Below, one piece after another: positions 11,131 through 24,232 of a stretch of DNA of 64,000 nucleotides. Made by a program: the position numbers and the translations under genes. The notes under the pieces are model-generated. The model ran no database searches. It saw only the letters and a program-made list of their open reading frames with translations, and was not told the DNA's origin. The stretch is from Rhodocollybia butyracea (taxonomy: Eukaryota > Basidiomycota > Agaricomycetes > Agaricales > Omphalotaceae), in assembly GCA_015501585.1 (NCBI GenBank), contig JADNRY010000104.1:62001-126000 (forward strand), given 5' to 3'. Within the stretch, counting starts at the first letter, position 1. Every line of letters begins with the position of its first letter.

Positions 11131-13476
11131 CCTGTTCAGCACCCTTTGCCTGTTCGTCTGGTCAATACTCAAGGAACCTCGGCACGGAAGCTTTCGACAA
11201 CTACATCTCATAGTCATGCTTCGTCTCGTCACTCCAGAGCAAGCAATATGTCCTTTGACCGCTGTTTCCGCTTCCTTGTAGTACCCGAGCAATGCTTGGC
11301 GGGACTCATAACTCTTTACTAAGCCTGTAGACTCTCGTCGTGGTCTCTTTTTCTCAATTCCTTCGCTGCTATCACTACCCAAGGTAGGTTTTTGTCGCAG
11401 CTTCGCTGGTCCTCTCCAAGTCTTGAGCTCGCCGACCTTAAAAAAAATTGCTCATCAGGAAACAACAGAGTTCAAGTTGCAGTTGCATGCAGTGATCAGC
11501 GATGGTGTGTAAATAATACAATTTATAGTCCAGTGGTAACTCCTTGCAGCGAAGTAATCTGAAAAAACTCGCAGACTTTCGGTTTGAGTCAGCACATCTC
11601 CATTTCTTGCTCCAAGCAAACATGTTTCAATCCACATTTTCACTGGTTCTTGTAGCTATTTCACCAATGTGAAATGTTTCCACCGATGAATCAGATGTGC
11701 TTTCAAGATGGATTATGATGGTAACAGCTGCAGGGTACCATGTCTAGGATACCATCGAATAAGCTAAGGCGCTCAATGTAGTCAAATACTCTACTCACAG
11801 CAGCAATTGTGAGGATGAGAGTCACAGGAATGGTATATGTGCTTAACAACTGTTTGAAGTCAATGTCAGTGGCTTTGTCAACAAAGGCCAATCCCATGTA
11901 CAGCCCCTGTATCATACAAAATATGGCCCCAGATTCAATCAAAAGTAACAGTATCTTTTGAACATAGGTTCGTTGTTGAATTGATGATCCTGCTAAGAAA
12001 CGGTGATGATTCCTTGTCAATAGTATACATTATCAATTTTGACTTCACAAATCATAACACAACTAGCACTTACCAAGCTTTCCAGATGATCAAAATTGTA
12101 GCTAAAGCATTTACAGCTAATGATAGTATAACTGAAATCCAGTCAAGGGTAGTAGTGGTTCCGAAGAGATTTGGGCCATTGATATCACTACTGGATAAAT
12201 TGTAAACATTGAGAATGCAGTCCACGAGGTTGATAGCTGTTCAAAGGAAACATGGTTATATAATTGCCGTTACCGAATTATTTGGAGGATTACATACCTG
12301 TATTAGCAAGCATGATGAGGAATAGCAACCATCTCCAGGATTTGTGATGAGAAAACAAAATCCATGCTCTCCAAGTAACAACAAAGTCACTTATCATCAG
12401 CTAAACAGTGTGTGTTAAGTGTATGAAATATAGTAAGTGGAAGTTTTAATCAACAAAATCAACAAAACCTACAATGATTGTTGGAGGCCATGGTTGCATA
12501 TAATCATATGGTAATTCCATCTGCGTGAATAACTCCATAATTGTTCCAATCAATTGTAAGTCCTGAGTCACGTCCTCCAATATTGATAAAAGTTTTACAT
12601 ATGAAAACCAGATGTTATTCATATAAAACGCCATGATGTTGATCATATTCCAGGTAGAGAAGAAGAACATTGCAACCAAGCAGACCAGAGGAGTTTTTGG
12701 CTTTCTGGAGTCTGCGCTTGTTCTACAAGAAAAATAAGTGATAGTCAAACTAATGAAACATCTTTACACTCACATTGAAAGGTAAATCGCGATGCATGTT
12801 CCCAAAAGAAATACACCTAAAAATATGGAGATAAGTGATTGACCAGTTAAAAGTATGCATACCATATGCAAATGATGTCAATATCAAAATGCCAACATTG
12901 AACATTAAAGGTAGAGCATTGGATGAAACGATATATTGTAGTGAGGGCATTATGGTCAGTTTTTTGTCCCCACTGTGTAAGATGGTCTTATACTTGTATA
13001 AAAAAAGAATCAAGAGATCATGATCATCAACAGATTTGTCGTGCAGATCAAGTGTAGATTCAAAGTTGACTCTTGTCTTGACAGTTGAAAACTAAGTTGG
13101 AACAGCTCAAGGAACAGCTTGAATCACATTGAAGCATTGGACAGATGTAGTCGTGAACAGCCAGTCTCAAGTGTGGTCTAGGATTCCCAAGTTGCTGTGT
13201 GGTTTTTTGCGGTCAGCTTCCTGAACAGGGAAGACTCTCCCAAAGCAACGGAAGGTATTGTAGTTGTGGGTACTCATGGATCAACCACTCACATTAGCAC
13301 TGAAAAGGCTTGATCAGAGCTGTCCAGAACGCTGCGGAGAAAGCAGGATCGAGAATATTACCATGAGCAAGTGAGCTTTTCCAGCTCACTTCTATATATT
13401 GCCACATCCCATATGGCACCAATCAAAATGTCATCACCGTTTGTAGGTAGTATTCTCGACTGAATAGTCCTGCAAT
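11130..13476. repeat. Tandem duplication unit A, left part (interrupted by the hAT element)
   Basis: This stretch aligns with 18746-21610 in the same orientation. Matching blocks include CGGAAGCTTTC near 11189 and 18815, GACTCTCGTC / ATACTCTCATC, the GTTTCCACC..AATCAGATGTG block near 11680 and 19480, and the whole membrane protein gene. The unit continues after the hAT insertion at 18153-18745. The two copies have diverged by many substitutions and small indels, so the duplication is not recent. Confidence 0.8.
11703..12950 (-). CDS. Multi-pass membrane protein, duplicate A
   Basis: The minus-strand exons read in order: MPSLQYIVSSNALPLM, a first helix continuing across an intron as FAYGVFLLGTCIAIY, then SRKPKTPLVCLVAMFFFST, an extracellular-looking loop, QPWPPTII, a TWRAWIL segment, WRWLLFLIMLA, LDWISVILSLAVNA, and finally QRTYVQKILLLLIESGAIF with LILTIAAVSRVF. 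The family resembles the gene at 5.7-7.2 kb (helix with IESG) and is the duplicate of the gene at 19.5-20.8 kb. Its function is unknown. The start is chosen at the Met that both duplicates share in position (MPSLQ / MSKPV); the final exon may extend to the stop at 11703. Exon borders are approximate. Confidence 0.6.
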
Positions 13477-13689
13477 AGAGATGGGCACGAATGGCAAATA
13501 TGCACGAGTATACTCGAGCATATTCTCCATTCGACACTCAAGTACGAGTGTAGATAGGGCCCGAGTATGGTACTTGCACGAATGACCACTTGAATGCGAG
13601 TATGCGCTATCGAAGTCCTCATACTCGGTGAGTATATTCGCGAATATATACTATACAAAATGTATTTTTAATACTTACTGGGGCTCGAA

Positions 13690-15530
13690 CTGATGATCAC
13701 AAGCACAAATTTGACTATTTTTTCACTACTATTTGTAAGGATCTAGGCGGAATCCTTCGAGCGCAGGTTACGAACCTGGAAACCAAAGTGCGGATACGCT
13801 CCGTACTTCTGTCGTTCAGCCGAACTGGGAAAGTTGGTTTGAGATGTGAAAGGATGTGAGTGTAGAACGGTTCCGAAGTGCCTATGGGATGTAAGACTCG
13901 TGTCGGGATCGTCCAAGGGACTAATGTAGGGACGGCAGGTCCGTACTGGCGATAGAATGAACTCGGCGAGTAAGCCTAAGAGTAGATGAGTTTCCGACTC
14001 GAAGGGTAGGACCCACTAAGTGCAAGCAGCTTTGATAGCGATATGAGCGGAAGCGGAAGGTCAAGCGGTAGCTGACCTGATGCAGCGCAAACAGAGCGGA
14101 ACCAAATAGATGATAGTAAATTGCAGAGGTTGTGAAAACGATGGAGTGAAGAAACAGAGTTAAAGAAACAGATAAAGCGAGAAACCGGAACACACAAGAG
14201 CACACGAGTCAAGGGGTTAAGCAATATTTCCAATCTACTGTACTTGACATGGTACGGAACTATTTAAAGGGTACTCGAGGACCGGAGTAGTGATAGGTAA
14301 TAATCCAAGAGTAGAAAAGACAAGAATAGCCAAAAGAAGTACAAGGGATGAAAGACAATGATGGACATAAGCGGAAGCGGCGGGATGAGCATAAAGCATA
14401 TGTATGATTGTAAGAATGATGGAGAATGGATTGGCGGGATCATAGAAAGTGTACGGTGAAGGAAATAGTAAGACAGAAGCAAAGCGGAAGTGTATCAGAA
14501 CCGGAAATGCGGTGGGAGCGGATTATGTAACTGTAAGTGGGAAACGTCGGCAGTCGGTATATGCCTAGGGCATGACACTATTGTCCGGCGCAATAACTAC
14601 TCTGCCATATGGGTACACTGTTTTGAACTATTTGAATCATTATGTACCTTAGCCGAAAAAAACAAAAACAAAAGGAATCATTCAAACATGAAGAGGGAGT
14701 ACAGGCGCACGTTTAAAGAAATCCACAAATGAAGCAATGTAATGATACGCAACCTCATACTCCGCAAGTTCAATCTCCCTCACCGAAGCAACTTTACCTG
14801 GCGCCAAGCATCCGATTGTACGAGATGCACTCAAAGATACCCGGTATGACCATCCACACATTATTCAGTACAAGTCATAAACCGCCTCTTGCCGTGTAGA
14901 GCTGATCGGGGAACCAAACCCCATATAACCTGACTGCAAACCAGGAATGTTGCTTAAAAGATTGCGCACGCATTCTGATGGAGAAGAGCCAGCGAGCTCT
15001 GAGTCCGGAGTATTCAATGATTCACTAACTTGGCCTTGCTCCAGTCCATCCACCAATTCATCATTCATGACCTGGGGGAAGCAAGTTGTAGAGGTACTTG
15101 TCTGCAAGCATGATCTCCCACCTCAACGACATTGACTGTATCTCATCCAGAATTTTGCGAACAACATTGTCAGGAATATGGTCAGGGTATGTAGTATCCC
15201 TCCAGACTGGGACCACTTCACCAAGCTTGGAAAGGTCAAGTTTCTACAGTAGCATACAATCAGTTTACAAATCAGAAGCAAAGCATAAAATACATACCAG
15301 ATTTGAGTTTTTCTCCAAAGTACTTTGAAGATCCTCCTGAATTTTTATCCACTGCATACTTGCGTTTGTACCCTCTTTAACTCCCAGATGCTCCAAGCCA
15401 AGAACCTTTCGCCAGTCATTAGCCGTGTCACATATTTCAATGCTGTCGGTATGTTGTTTCTTTATTCATGTAGCTGTTGAACTGAAATATTTTCTAGTCA
15501 TGGTACCATACACTCACACAAAGTAGGGTC
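13690..15530. other. Unassigned 5' interior of the hAT element
   Basis: A purine-biased stretch without recognisable coding sequence. A word TGTAAGGATCTAGGCGG near 13733 and a TATTTAAAG box near 14262 would fit a nested LTR, but I could not find the matching end or a target duplication. The origin of this segment stays open. Confidence 0.3.
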
Positions 15531-15534
15531 ATCC

Positions 15535-17869
15535 ATGACTACCAACCTCGTTAATCATCAGAAAGCCTGCGACACAAAGCATCAAAAGTCCAACGGGCTC
15601 AGACAACCAAAAATCGGTGAACAGCTCCCCTCCACATTTTGGAAAGGCATTTTTCACTTTAAACTCCTGAACTGGGTCACACGTCGCAATTGTCCTGATG
15701 CAATTGTTGAAGTTCCAGAGCTTATTGACGTCTTCACCTATCTCAATCCCAAAGCTCAACCACCTTCGCATTGCACACTCCGCCGTGACATTGGTACTGC
15801 CTTCAAAATGACCCATGCAGAGGTAAAAAAGCTTCTACAGGAGTACAGAGGATGTTTCAACCTTATCTATGACTGCTGGACCGCCGGAAATGGGCATGAG
15901 TTCCTCGGGGTCTTGATCTCATTTATTCACCAGGAGAAGATGTATGTTGTAGCGTTGGACTTACTAGAGTGTGTTTTCTACTGCTATTACAGCTGTTTGT
16001 ATACTGACAGCTCTACAGGATGACAGTTGCCCATACTGGGAAGAATATCACTAAACGCTCATTTGAACTACTTGAAGAGTTTGGCATTGCAAGCAGGACT
16101 CTTGGACACACCAGCAACAATGCGTCCAACAATGACTCCATGCTCGACAAGCTGGAAAAATTATATTCTACTTGCGAGGGCTCTATTGCCGGTTGTGATA
16201 CACAAGTTCATTGCTGGGGGCATATCCTCAATCTCATCTACCATGTATGTCCTCTCATTCGATTCACCACATTAATGACTTTACTAATACATATATTATA
16301 TAGGCTATCTGTTCGCAGTTTGAACCAGTGAAGCGCAAGAAAAACACTGACAACATAGCGGACAACACTGGTTGGGAGGATGTACCATTTGAAGACTAGG
16401 AGACAACAGATTGGGATGAGGAGGTAGATGTGGAGGAAGAGGAGGTCTGTGGCACTGCAGATGAGATTATCGCATGGCAATGAGAGGAGTTGGAAGTGTT
16501 GTGGGCAAACACAGCTCGTCAGCCCATGCCAGACCCTCCAACACTTGAGGAGGAGGCTACCGGTTGTGCCGCTGTCCAGAAGATTCTTCGGATTGGTCAC
16601 TTCTGTGCATGCAAAGGTCCAATGCAGAAGGCGCATGTACGCTACTGCAAGTTACGTCTATTGGCTCCTAAAAAGATGGTTAAACATGTGCAAACACGTT
16701 GGAACACTATGTATGGTGTTGTGAAGCGAGCTCTAGATCTACGGAAGGCCCTCACCTCACTTTGTGCATCGGAGTTGTGGAACTACAAGCTTGGTCATTA
16801 CAACCTTTCTGCTGCCAAGTGGAAGATTTTGGAGGGTTTGCTACCTGTGTTTAAGGTCTGTACTTGCTTTTATTTCTTTGATTCAACATACTAAGATGTT
16901 TCTTCAGTTTTTAAATGAAGCTACACTATGAATATCATCTTTGCGATACCCTACACTTCACCAAGTCATACCAACTATGGATATTGTCAACACTTCCCTT
17001 GAAGCCCAGTTCTAAGATCCTGACGTCCCTGCTGTTATCCGACATGGCCTCCAATGTGGTATCATGGTTCTTGACAAATATTACTCATTGACAGATGAAT
17101 CTATCATGTGGAAGACTGCAATGTGTACGTCTGTTAGCTTGTCATTGAAATGAAACTAATTTATTGATTTTAGTACTTCATCCTCACTTCCGAGAGAAAC
17201 AGTTTCACAACGCTAAGTGGGAAGGATCTTGGGTTGATTCTGCTGTCAAGGAGCCTCATTGGGTGTGGAAGGACAGCTATCAAACTCTCGTCACTACAAC
17301 TAAAGACCCCCCCCACCCCTCTCACAAAAACACTCAGCGCTTTCTCAGTCCTTGACAATCCCGCTCCCAAATCCCCCACTGGTCCTTTTGATGCATTCAT
17401 CCGAGGCAACCCCTCCAACAAAGATCCCATCAAATTCTGGACAGCTGCACTACCGCATCAAAAGTCTCAGACTATTACCGCCAATCAGGCTCTTGCCTTT
17501 ATGGCACTCGACTTTCTGGCTGCCACTGCAGCCAGCACTGACGTGGAACACTTATTTTCAAGATCGGGTCTTGTTGTTAGCAAGAAGTGCTACAACTTGA
17601 CGCCACAGCATATCCACGAGAGTACAATCCTTGGGAATTGGCTTAGTGTTGAAGGTCTTGTGCCTGTTGATGCCATTCAACACAAGTTGAACAAAGGTTA
17701 TAGGAAGGAAAAACATTTTGCCTCAGAGGATGAATTGTGCTGGTCTGACAGTGACATTGAGAAAGATCGAGTTTCCAAGAGTGAGCTTGAAATTGTTGAG
17801 GTGAAGCACAGTGGTGATGAGGGTGAGCGCAGCAGCAATGAGGGTTCATCTGGTTCTGGTTCTGATTAG
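15535..17869 (+). pseudogene. hAT-family transposase (decayed)
   Basis: Recognisable blocks are an RNase H-like core start (NLIYDCWTAGNGHEFLG), CWGHILNLIYH, an HVQTRWNTMYG segment, and the C-terminal hAT dimerisation region (FMALDFLAATAASTDVEHLF with FSRSGLVVSKKCYNLTP). A clean intron at 15969-16018 joins LLE to MTVAHTGKN, and another begins after NLIYH. The central exon contains a TAG at 16397 and a TGA at 16481 in frame. A run of eight C near 17306-17313 separates two frames that belong together. No BED finger was found upstream. As read, it cannot encode a full transposase. Confidence 0.82.
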
Positions 17870-18152
17870 TTTATCTCATATTAACTTTACATACTTGATA
17901 ACTCCTTATTTGATGTGCGCGGCGCTACTATTTTACCTTATCTTTTCTTTACATGTTTATACTTTATTGAATACATATTTGTTACATTTGTATTCGTGTA
18001 ACTTGTCATTCATGACATTTGAGTGCACGAATACACGAGTATATACCTTAGTACTAAGCCCATTAGAGTGCAAATATGGCCGTTTGGATAGGCCATATTC
18101 ATGTCACAAATGGCAAGTGTACTTGAGTACCCATTTGTGCCCACCTCTATGG

Positions 18153-18745
18153 ACCTGCAAGGATTTGCTGGTCAATGAAACAGAGACACACTCAAATGGA
18201 ACAGATGGTGATCCACCAGCAATGACAAGCAATGCCTGTGGGTACTGCCTTCTCAAGTTGTTCCATCACTACCTGGGCCAAAGGGGTGATTGAGCAAAGG
18301 GAAGGATCCATGATTCCACAGCCAAGAGAAATTACAAAGGGAGCTGGAAGTACTAGTATGATATCAGACCCGACCCAGAAGAGAACTTGAAAGTGCTTCA
18401 GCTGTCATTATCTGATCCCGAAGATGTGACCGAGGAGCGGGATTGGTATAAGAGGCTTCTGCAGACCTTCTATGAGCACTGCATCAATGATGAATAATGA
18501 TGTTTGTCCCTAAAAATAGATCTTTACTGAAAACAAAACATCAGTGCCAACCTTCATGTTGAGCGCACCTGTTACACTGCATAACTGAGCCTTCTTCCCC
18601 TCATCATCATCGGACAAGGAGCTTCCGTGAGATCTAATATGATGATCTACTCAGCCTATGATCTGAATAGTTCAGGACAGCCTTGACAATGAGGAGCTTA
18701 CAGCATACCATTTAAGATTACCCGGACCAGATCATGCATACTTGA
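18153..18745. repeat. Tandem duplication unit A, right part (after the hAT element)
   Basis: It aligns with 21617-22215. Shared blocks include CTGGTCAA(T/C)GAAACAG, GTACTGCCTTC, TGAGCGCACCTGTT and CGGACCAGATCATGCA. It completes unit A; no gene is recognised within it. Confidence 0.75.
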
Positions 18746-21700
18746 ACTCCTGTTCACCACCCTGGCTGATCTGGCCTTGACTGTTTGTCTGGTCAAGACT
18801 CAATGAATTTCAGCTCGGAAGCTTTCACCAACTACGTCTCATACTTATGCTTCGTCTTGTTCCATTCCAGAGCAATCTTATGTCCTTTTACCACTATTTC
18901 TGCTTCCGGTGTTGTGCCCAAGCAATGCTTAATGGGACTCATAGTTGGTGCTTGGGTTTGAGTAGAGCTGAACGCTGTTTGATATGTCCTCTGCTCTTCA
19001 AGCGTTACTCTTTACTAAGGCTGTATACTCTCATCATGGTCTCTTTTCCTCAATTCCATCACTACTCTCACTACCGAAGGTAGGTTTTCATCCCAGCTTT
19101 GCTGGGCCTCTCACTGTTGCTTCTCAATCTTTGAGTCTCTCTCTGGCCAGATTTTGGCCAAATCAAACTTAGTCACTCAAACCTTGGTCAAGAGAAGTAG
19201 TTACTTCCCTGTACAACCTTTTTGGCCTCCTTTTAGTCCCACTGGAAGGCTAAAATAATACAAAATTATGACTTATCACGCTAACAGCCAGAAGGATAAG
19301 TAATACAATTCATAGTCTAGTGGTAACTCCAGCTACTGAGTAATGCAAGGAAGCCTGAAAAAACTCGCAGACATTCAGGTTCTAAGCACAATTGATAAGC
19401 ATCTTCATTTCTCACTGCAAGCAGGTTTCATTCCACATTTTCACTGGTCCTTGTGGCTATTTCGTCCATGTGGAATGTTTCCACCAATGAATCAGATGTG
19501 CTTTCAAGATGGATTATGATGGAAACAGCTGCAGGGTACCATGCCTATGGTATTGAATAAGCCAAGGTGCTCAATGTATTAAGTATTCCACTCACAGCCG
19601 CAACCGTGAGGATGAGACTCGTCACAGCCTGAATGTTGTCCATGCTTACTAATTGTTTGAAGTCAACTTGGCCAGTGACACTGGTCTTGACACTAAAAAC
19701 AAAGCCCATATACAGCCCCTGTATCATACAAAATATGGCCCCAGATTCAATCAAAAGTAACAGTATCTTTTGAGTATAGGTTCGTTGTTGAATCGATGAT
19801 CCTGCTAATAAACGACGATGATTCCTTGTCGAGTATGCATTATCAATGTTGACCTCCCAAATAACACAACCAACACTTACCAAGCTTTCCAGATAACTGA
19901 AATCGTAGCTGAAAAATTTACTGCTAATGATAACACAACCGAAATCCAGTCAAGGGCATTATTAGTGAGCCAGAAAAGTCCCAAGTTATATTTGAAAATA
20001 ATGATGTAAACATGAAAGATGCAGGCCAGGAGATTGATAGCTGTTCGAAGATCAAGAACATGATTATAAACTATGCTAAGTTTGCTAGAGAAGTACACAC
20101 CTATATTAGCAAGCATGAGGAGAAATAGTAACCACCTCCAGGATTTGCTGTGTGGAACCAAAATCCAAGCTCTCCAAGTAACAATGAAGTCACTAATCAT
20201 CAGCTGAACAGTGGTGTATTAAAGAATAAGTATGTGAAACTTGAAACATGGTAACTGGAAGTTTAAACCACCAGAACTTACTATGATTGTTGGAGGCCAT
20301 GATTGCATATAATCATATGGTAATTCCATCTGGATGAACAAATTTGCAATTGCTTCCAAGTCTTCATTGAAGTCCTGAGTCACTTCATCCAACATACCTG
20401 AAAGTTTGACATAGGATGAAAACCAGATGTTATTCATATAAGATGCCAGGATGTTAATTGTGTTCCAGGTAAAGAAAAAGAACATTGCAATTAAGCAAAT
20501 CAGAAAAGTTTTTGGCTTTCTGGAGTCTGAACGTGTTCTGCAGAAAGATAAGTGATAGTTAAACTGTTGAAACATCTCTACACTTGTCACTCACACAGAA
20601 AGGTAAATTGCAATGCATGTTCCCAGAACAAATACACCTAAAAATATGGAGATATGGTAAAACCACCAAAAAGTATGCATACCATATGCAAATGCTGTCA
20701 TTATTAAAATGCCAACACCAGACATTAAAGGTAGAGTGTTGGATGAATATGTAATTACATATGGTTGTAGAGACACTTGCACAGGCTTAGACATTATGGC
20801 CAGAATTTTTTTGCCACTGTGTAAGATCTTATACTTATACAAAAAAAGAACAGATTATTAACAAAATTGCTGTATAGAATCAAAGTTGACTCATAACCAC
20901 ATCGTCGGAAATTAAGTGAGTTGGAACAGCTTCAATCACATAGAAGCTGATGAGCTTGGATGGATAGATGTGTGATGCATGTGTGATGCAGCTAGGATTT
21001 TGCCTATAGCATAGTAATTGAAACCTCAAAGCAACTATAGCCTCTGCCAGAGCCAAAGCGTGAAAGTAAATGTACAGAAAGGACAAGGTGAACGTAGTGG
21101 ATCATAGTAAATAAGTGCAATTACCAACCTACGTTGGAAACAACAGGGAGTGCAGCAATATTTATGGACAGTTGCAGTCATGAGCAACCAGTCTTTGTGG
21201 ACTCCCAAGTTTCTGTTTCAAGGTTTTTGCAGTCAGTTTCCTGAATGAGGAAGATTACGACAAAGTAACATGGTTTGAAACAAAAATACATGCCATCAGG
21301 TCTGATGAAGTGAAGAGAATGGAAGGTATTGTACTTGTGGGCACACACGCATTGCTGATCCATCTAACGACGTCAGTCAGTGTCACAAAGGATGTAAAAT
21401 GAAATACTACTAAAAAAAAAGCTTGATCAGAGCGATCAAAGCTGTCCGCTTTCTCATCTCCTGCTCAAAGAAAGGACACCGCGGGGAAAGCAAGATCAAT
21501 AATATGAAGACTGTCATGATCTGTGAGCTTCTCCATCGCCATACTCAGTAGCACCAATCAAAAATTGTGCCGTTGTTGTAGGCACTAGCCTGTATCCTCG
21601 ACTGGATAGTCATGCGAAGCTCGCCTGGTCAACGAAACAGGGGCACTCAGAAGAAACAGATAGTGATTCGCCAATCATAAGTCGCGGTTGCGCGTACTGC

Positions 21701-22215
21701 CTTCCCAAGTTGTTTCATCATAAGATGTGATCGAACGAAGGGAAGGATCCTGCCTGAGAAATGACAATGGGACCCAAATATTAGGTCCATCTCGGACTGA
21801 TTCAGAAAACAACTTGGAAAGTGTTTCCACTGCTATCCGTTGAACCCGATGACTTCGTGTACCTGTATCATCACATCTTCTCCATGCGTAAAGCCCTGGA
21901 TATAACCACGATGCGGCCGAGGGAGTGAGGTTGGAATAAAAGCTTCCGCAGACCCTCGATGAGCACTACATCAATGGTGGATAGCCTTAGGATACGCGCA
22001 GACTCCTACCCAAAACACCAGCACCAGCCTTGAGCGCACCTGTTGCCTGCATAACCGAGTCTTCTTCTCCTCATCGTCTGATGAGCGATGATATTCTATA
22101 GAGGTTCTACTTAGCCTATGATCAAGTATATCCAGATGGGGCAGCATGGCCTTGACAGCGGTGAGGAACTTGCCTGGCATTTTCACAGTTTGCCGGACCA
22201 GATCATGCAGTTAAG
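18746..22215. repeat. Tandem duplication unit B (uninterrupted)
   Basis: The head-to-tail partner of unit A. Its first ~2.85 kb match 11130-13476 and its last ~0.6 kb match 18153-18745 across the hAT empty site. Unit B has gained about 100 bp relative to unit A in several places (for example near 18950 and 21270). It includes one membrane protein gene on the minus strand. Confidence 0.78.
19545..20794 (-). CDS. Multi-pass membrane protein, duplicate B
   Basis: The paralogue of the gene at 11.7-12.95 kb, with the same exon order: MSKPVQVSLQPYVITYSS, GILIMTAFAYG joined to VFVLGTCIAIYLS, SRKPKTFLICLIAMFFFFT, QSWPPTII, ISDFIVTWRAWILV, WRWLLFLLMLANIG, LDWISVVLSLAVNFSATI and QRTYTQKILLLLIESGAIF. 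Seven hydrophobic helices are likely. The loop before QMELPYDYMQ is longer than in duplicate A. No frameshift is evident, so both copies may be functional. The function is unknown. Exon borders are approximate. Confidence 0.6.
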
Positions 22216-23344
22216 CTCACTAGGCAGGCTTGTCTGTCTGAGTTAACATTAATCAACAATGTTTGTAAGCTTGTATCTTCTCGCCAGGAGTCGGAGTGGG
22301 TGTTACACCATCTCCCTGCGATATCACTTTCCGCCGATTTGCTGTTGACACCAAGACAAGTACGTCTTGCAAGTTTTCTACAGGAAGGTTATGAGCCACA
22401 GGTCCTTCGCATTACATGTAAAAACCGTGAATGTGAATGTCCAATGAATGTTTCAACAGATTCCGATCATGCACAGCTCATTACTTGGGCCATTCGAGTG
22501 CTTGGACCATGAGGAAACAGCAGTTGAGGAGCTATTGACACTTCTAGAGAAGAAGCAATGAAGGTGGAATGCTCATTGCTGCTGATTGACAACTTGCGAG
22601 GTATCCAGTGTGGGGTGGAGAAAGAGCGATACGGGAATTCGGGAACAGCTGGAGCAACTTCAAAGCCTGTTTCGCTCGAGTGGGTGTTTCAAGTCCGGAA
22701 TTCGCAGCATCAAGCTTTGTCGACATTCAACGGCCAACTTCAACATTGCCTCGACGATTCTGGTTAGTGCTCATCTAGTGTCTCATCTGAAGCCCGATTG
22801 GCGTTCCACAAGAAAGGCGAGGGGTGAACGGAAGACATCGTCATGCATCGGCAAGAACGGGATAAGACGAGGAGATCTTGGAGATAATTGTCTGTAGTGA
22901 ACAGTACAGAGCGGACACTTGATATAATGCAGGCCGTACTGCCAGGTTGGAAACGGGAAATTGTGTGTGTCTCCGTCGAGCAGTAAGACCGGTGCCCAAT
23001 ATTGCGATGCTAGAGAAATGTTCAGGGTGCATATAGGCGATCAACAAAGCGATACTGATATTTTCAAAATTCATGTTGACGTCGTTGTTGAACGTTGAGG
23101 CCGAGGCCCGTTTTCCGTTAGGTTTACGAAGGACTTGAACGGCGCGAGACAGAAGACATATTCAAATAGGATACAAGATGGCACAAAATAGAAAAAGGAT
23201 TTTTCTTTGACAAGGTTGGGGGAGAGAGAGCAGAAAGCGACGTTGGAGAACTTGAAGTGATGGTGATGGTCGTGTGGCTTTAAAAAAATTCAAACGAGCG
23301 CGCGCAATAAGCGCTCATTAGTGCTCATCGATTAGCGTTTTGAT
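22216..23344. other. Region with unassigned small frames
   Basis: A plus-strand frame at 22300-22512 with a Cys-rich patch (CKNRECECPM) and minus-strand frames at 22544-22726 and 22841-23074 could be exons, but I cannot join them into a gene and recognise no domain. Treat as undetermined. Confidence 0.3.
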
Positions 23345-23920
23345 ATGGACGCGGTCATGGCTTTTCTGCCTCCCGTGGTCAGTGCGCAAGCTCCCGTGGA
23401 CCTTCCCAAAATTCCTGTTTTCATGTCGTCACGCTATGCTGTCCACCACTGTCCACCAACCCTACAATGCATGAGACTGTTACTATCAGCCTCTGCAATA
23501 CTTATCCTCGGCCCTCTTCCTGTACTTGCGCTCCTGCGCTCAACTGTTTCCTCATTCTCACCTGTCGTACCATGGCTCAGCGCATCGATCATCGCATTCG
23601 GTGCTGTGTTCCTGCACACCGCAAGTCGAATGGCATCTGAATATCATGAGAATTGGTAAGTCGTTTTCCGAGATTTTCATCCAAGTTTTCATCGCTTTTT
23701 CAAGCCTGTTGTTAACCTGGGATCTCACAGAAGATACACGCAGTATGCATCTCATCTAAAATCTAAAATCCGACCAGTATCTGCTTCGTCCGCCTACACT
23801 GGTTCTCTTTACGATCCCGAGAGCCTTTCCCCTCATACGCGGAGTAGACCTCGTGCGTCGAAGTGGAGAACAAAAAAGAGGCAAAGAGAATTATTTGATT
23901 GACTCATTCACTCGTCAGAG
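23345..23920 (+). CDS. Small hypothetical membrane protein
   Basis: The first exon starts at 23345 and encodes about 104 residues with two hydrophobic helices (LLLSASAILILGPLPVLALL and PWLSASIIAFGAVFLHT). A good donor (GTAAGT) follows the HEN codons at about 23657. The next open segment is basic and Ser/Arg-rich (ends KKRQRELFD, stop near 23900), but the obvious acceptor (23731) does not join it in frame without a stop. An acceptor at about 23705 gives a shorter end (..RSMHLI). The 3' structure is therefore unresolved. No family is recognised. Confidence 0.4.
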
Positions 23921-24232
23921 AAAGCCAGTGTTTGAGAAGGAGTGGGATATGGAGCACCAGACCTTTCTTGGTATGTCCTTCGGTTTATTCCTCTTCATGT
24001 AAGCTGTGTACACTTGAAGTACACACAACATGCTTTTAACTTCCGCCTTACTCGTGAATTGGGGTCCATCTGAATGTTTTGCCACAGATCGTAAAGCTCC
24101 AAGGGAAATTTGCTATTCGCAACGTTCAACTTTGATTAGTACATAGTCCAGGCAAGAATAACTAGAGCAGATTGGATTAGTTACGCACTGGTACAAGAAA
24201 GCCAAGGTTCTTGCCTAGCTTGCCTACTCAAC

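Larger units (their letters stand above)
13477..18149 (+). mobile_element. hAT DNA transposon (~4.67 kb) inserted in duplication unit A
   Basis: The left end TAGAGATGGGCACGAATGG (13477) and the right end CCATTTGTGCCCACCTCTA (18149) are terminal inverted repeats of the hAT type. The flanks carry an 8-bp near-duplication, TCCTGCAA (13469-13476) and ACCTGCAA (18153-18160), with three extra bases (TGG) between the right TIR and the right copy. The duplicate unit B has the uninterrupted site at about 21608-21634, and the flanks of this element join to it without gap. Subterminal CGAGTAT words recur at both ends. The interior has a decayed hAT transposase at 15.5-17.9 kb; the rest (13.7-15.5 kb) is unidentified. 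Confidence 0.88.

Noticed and set aside
13733..14700. Possible LTR element nested in the hAT transposon
   Set aside because: A TGTAAGG start and a TATTTAAAG box are present, but no matching right end was found.
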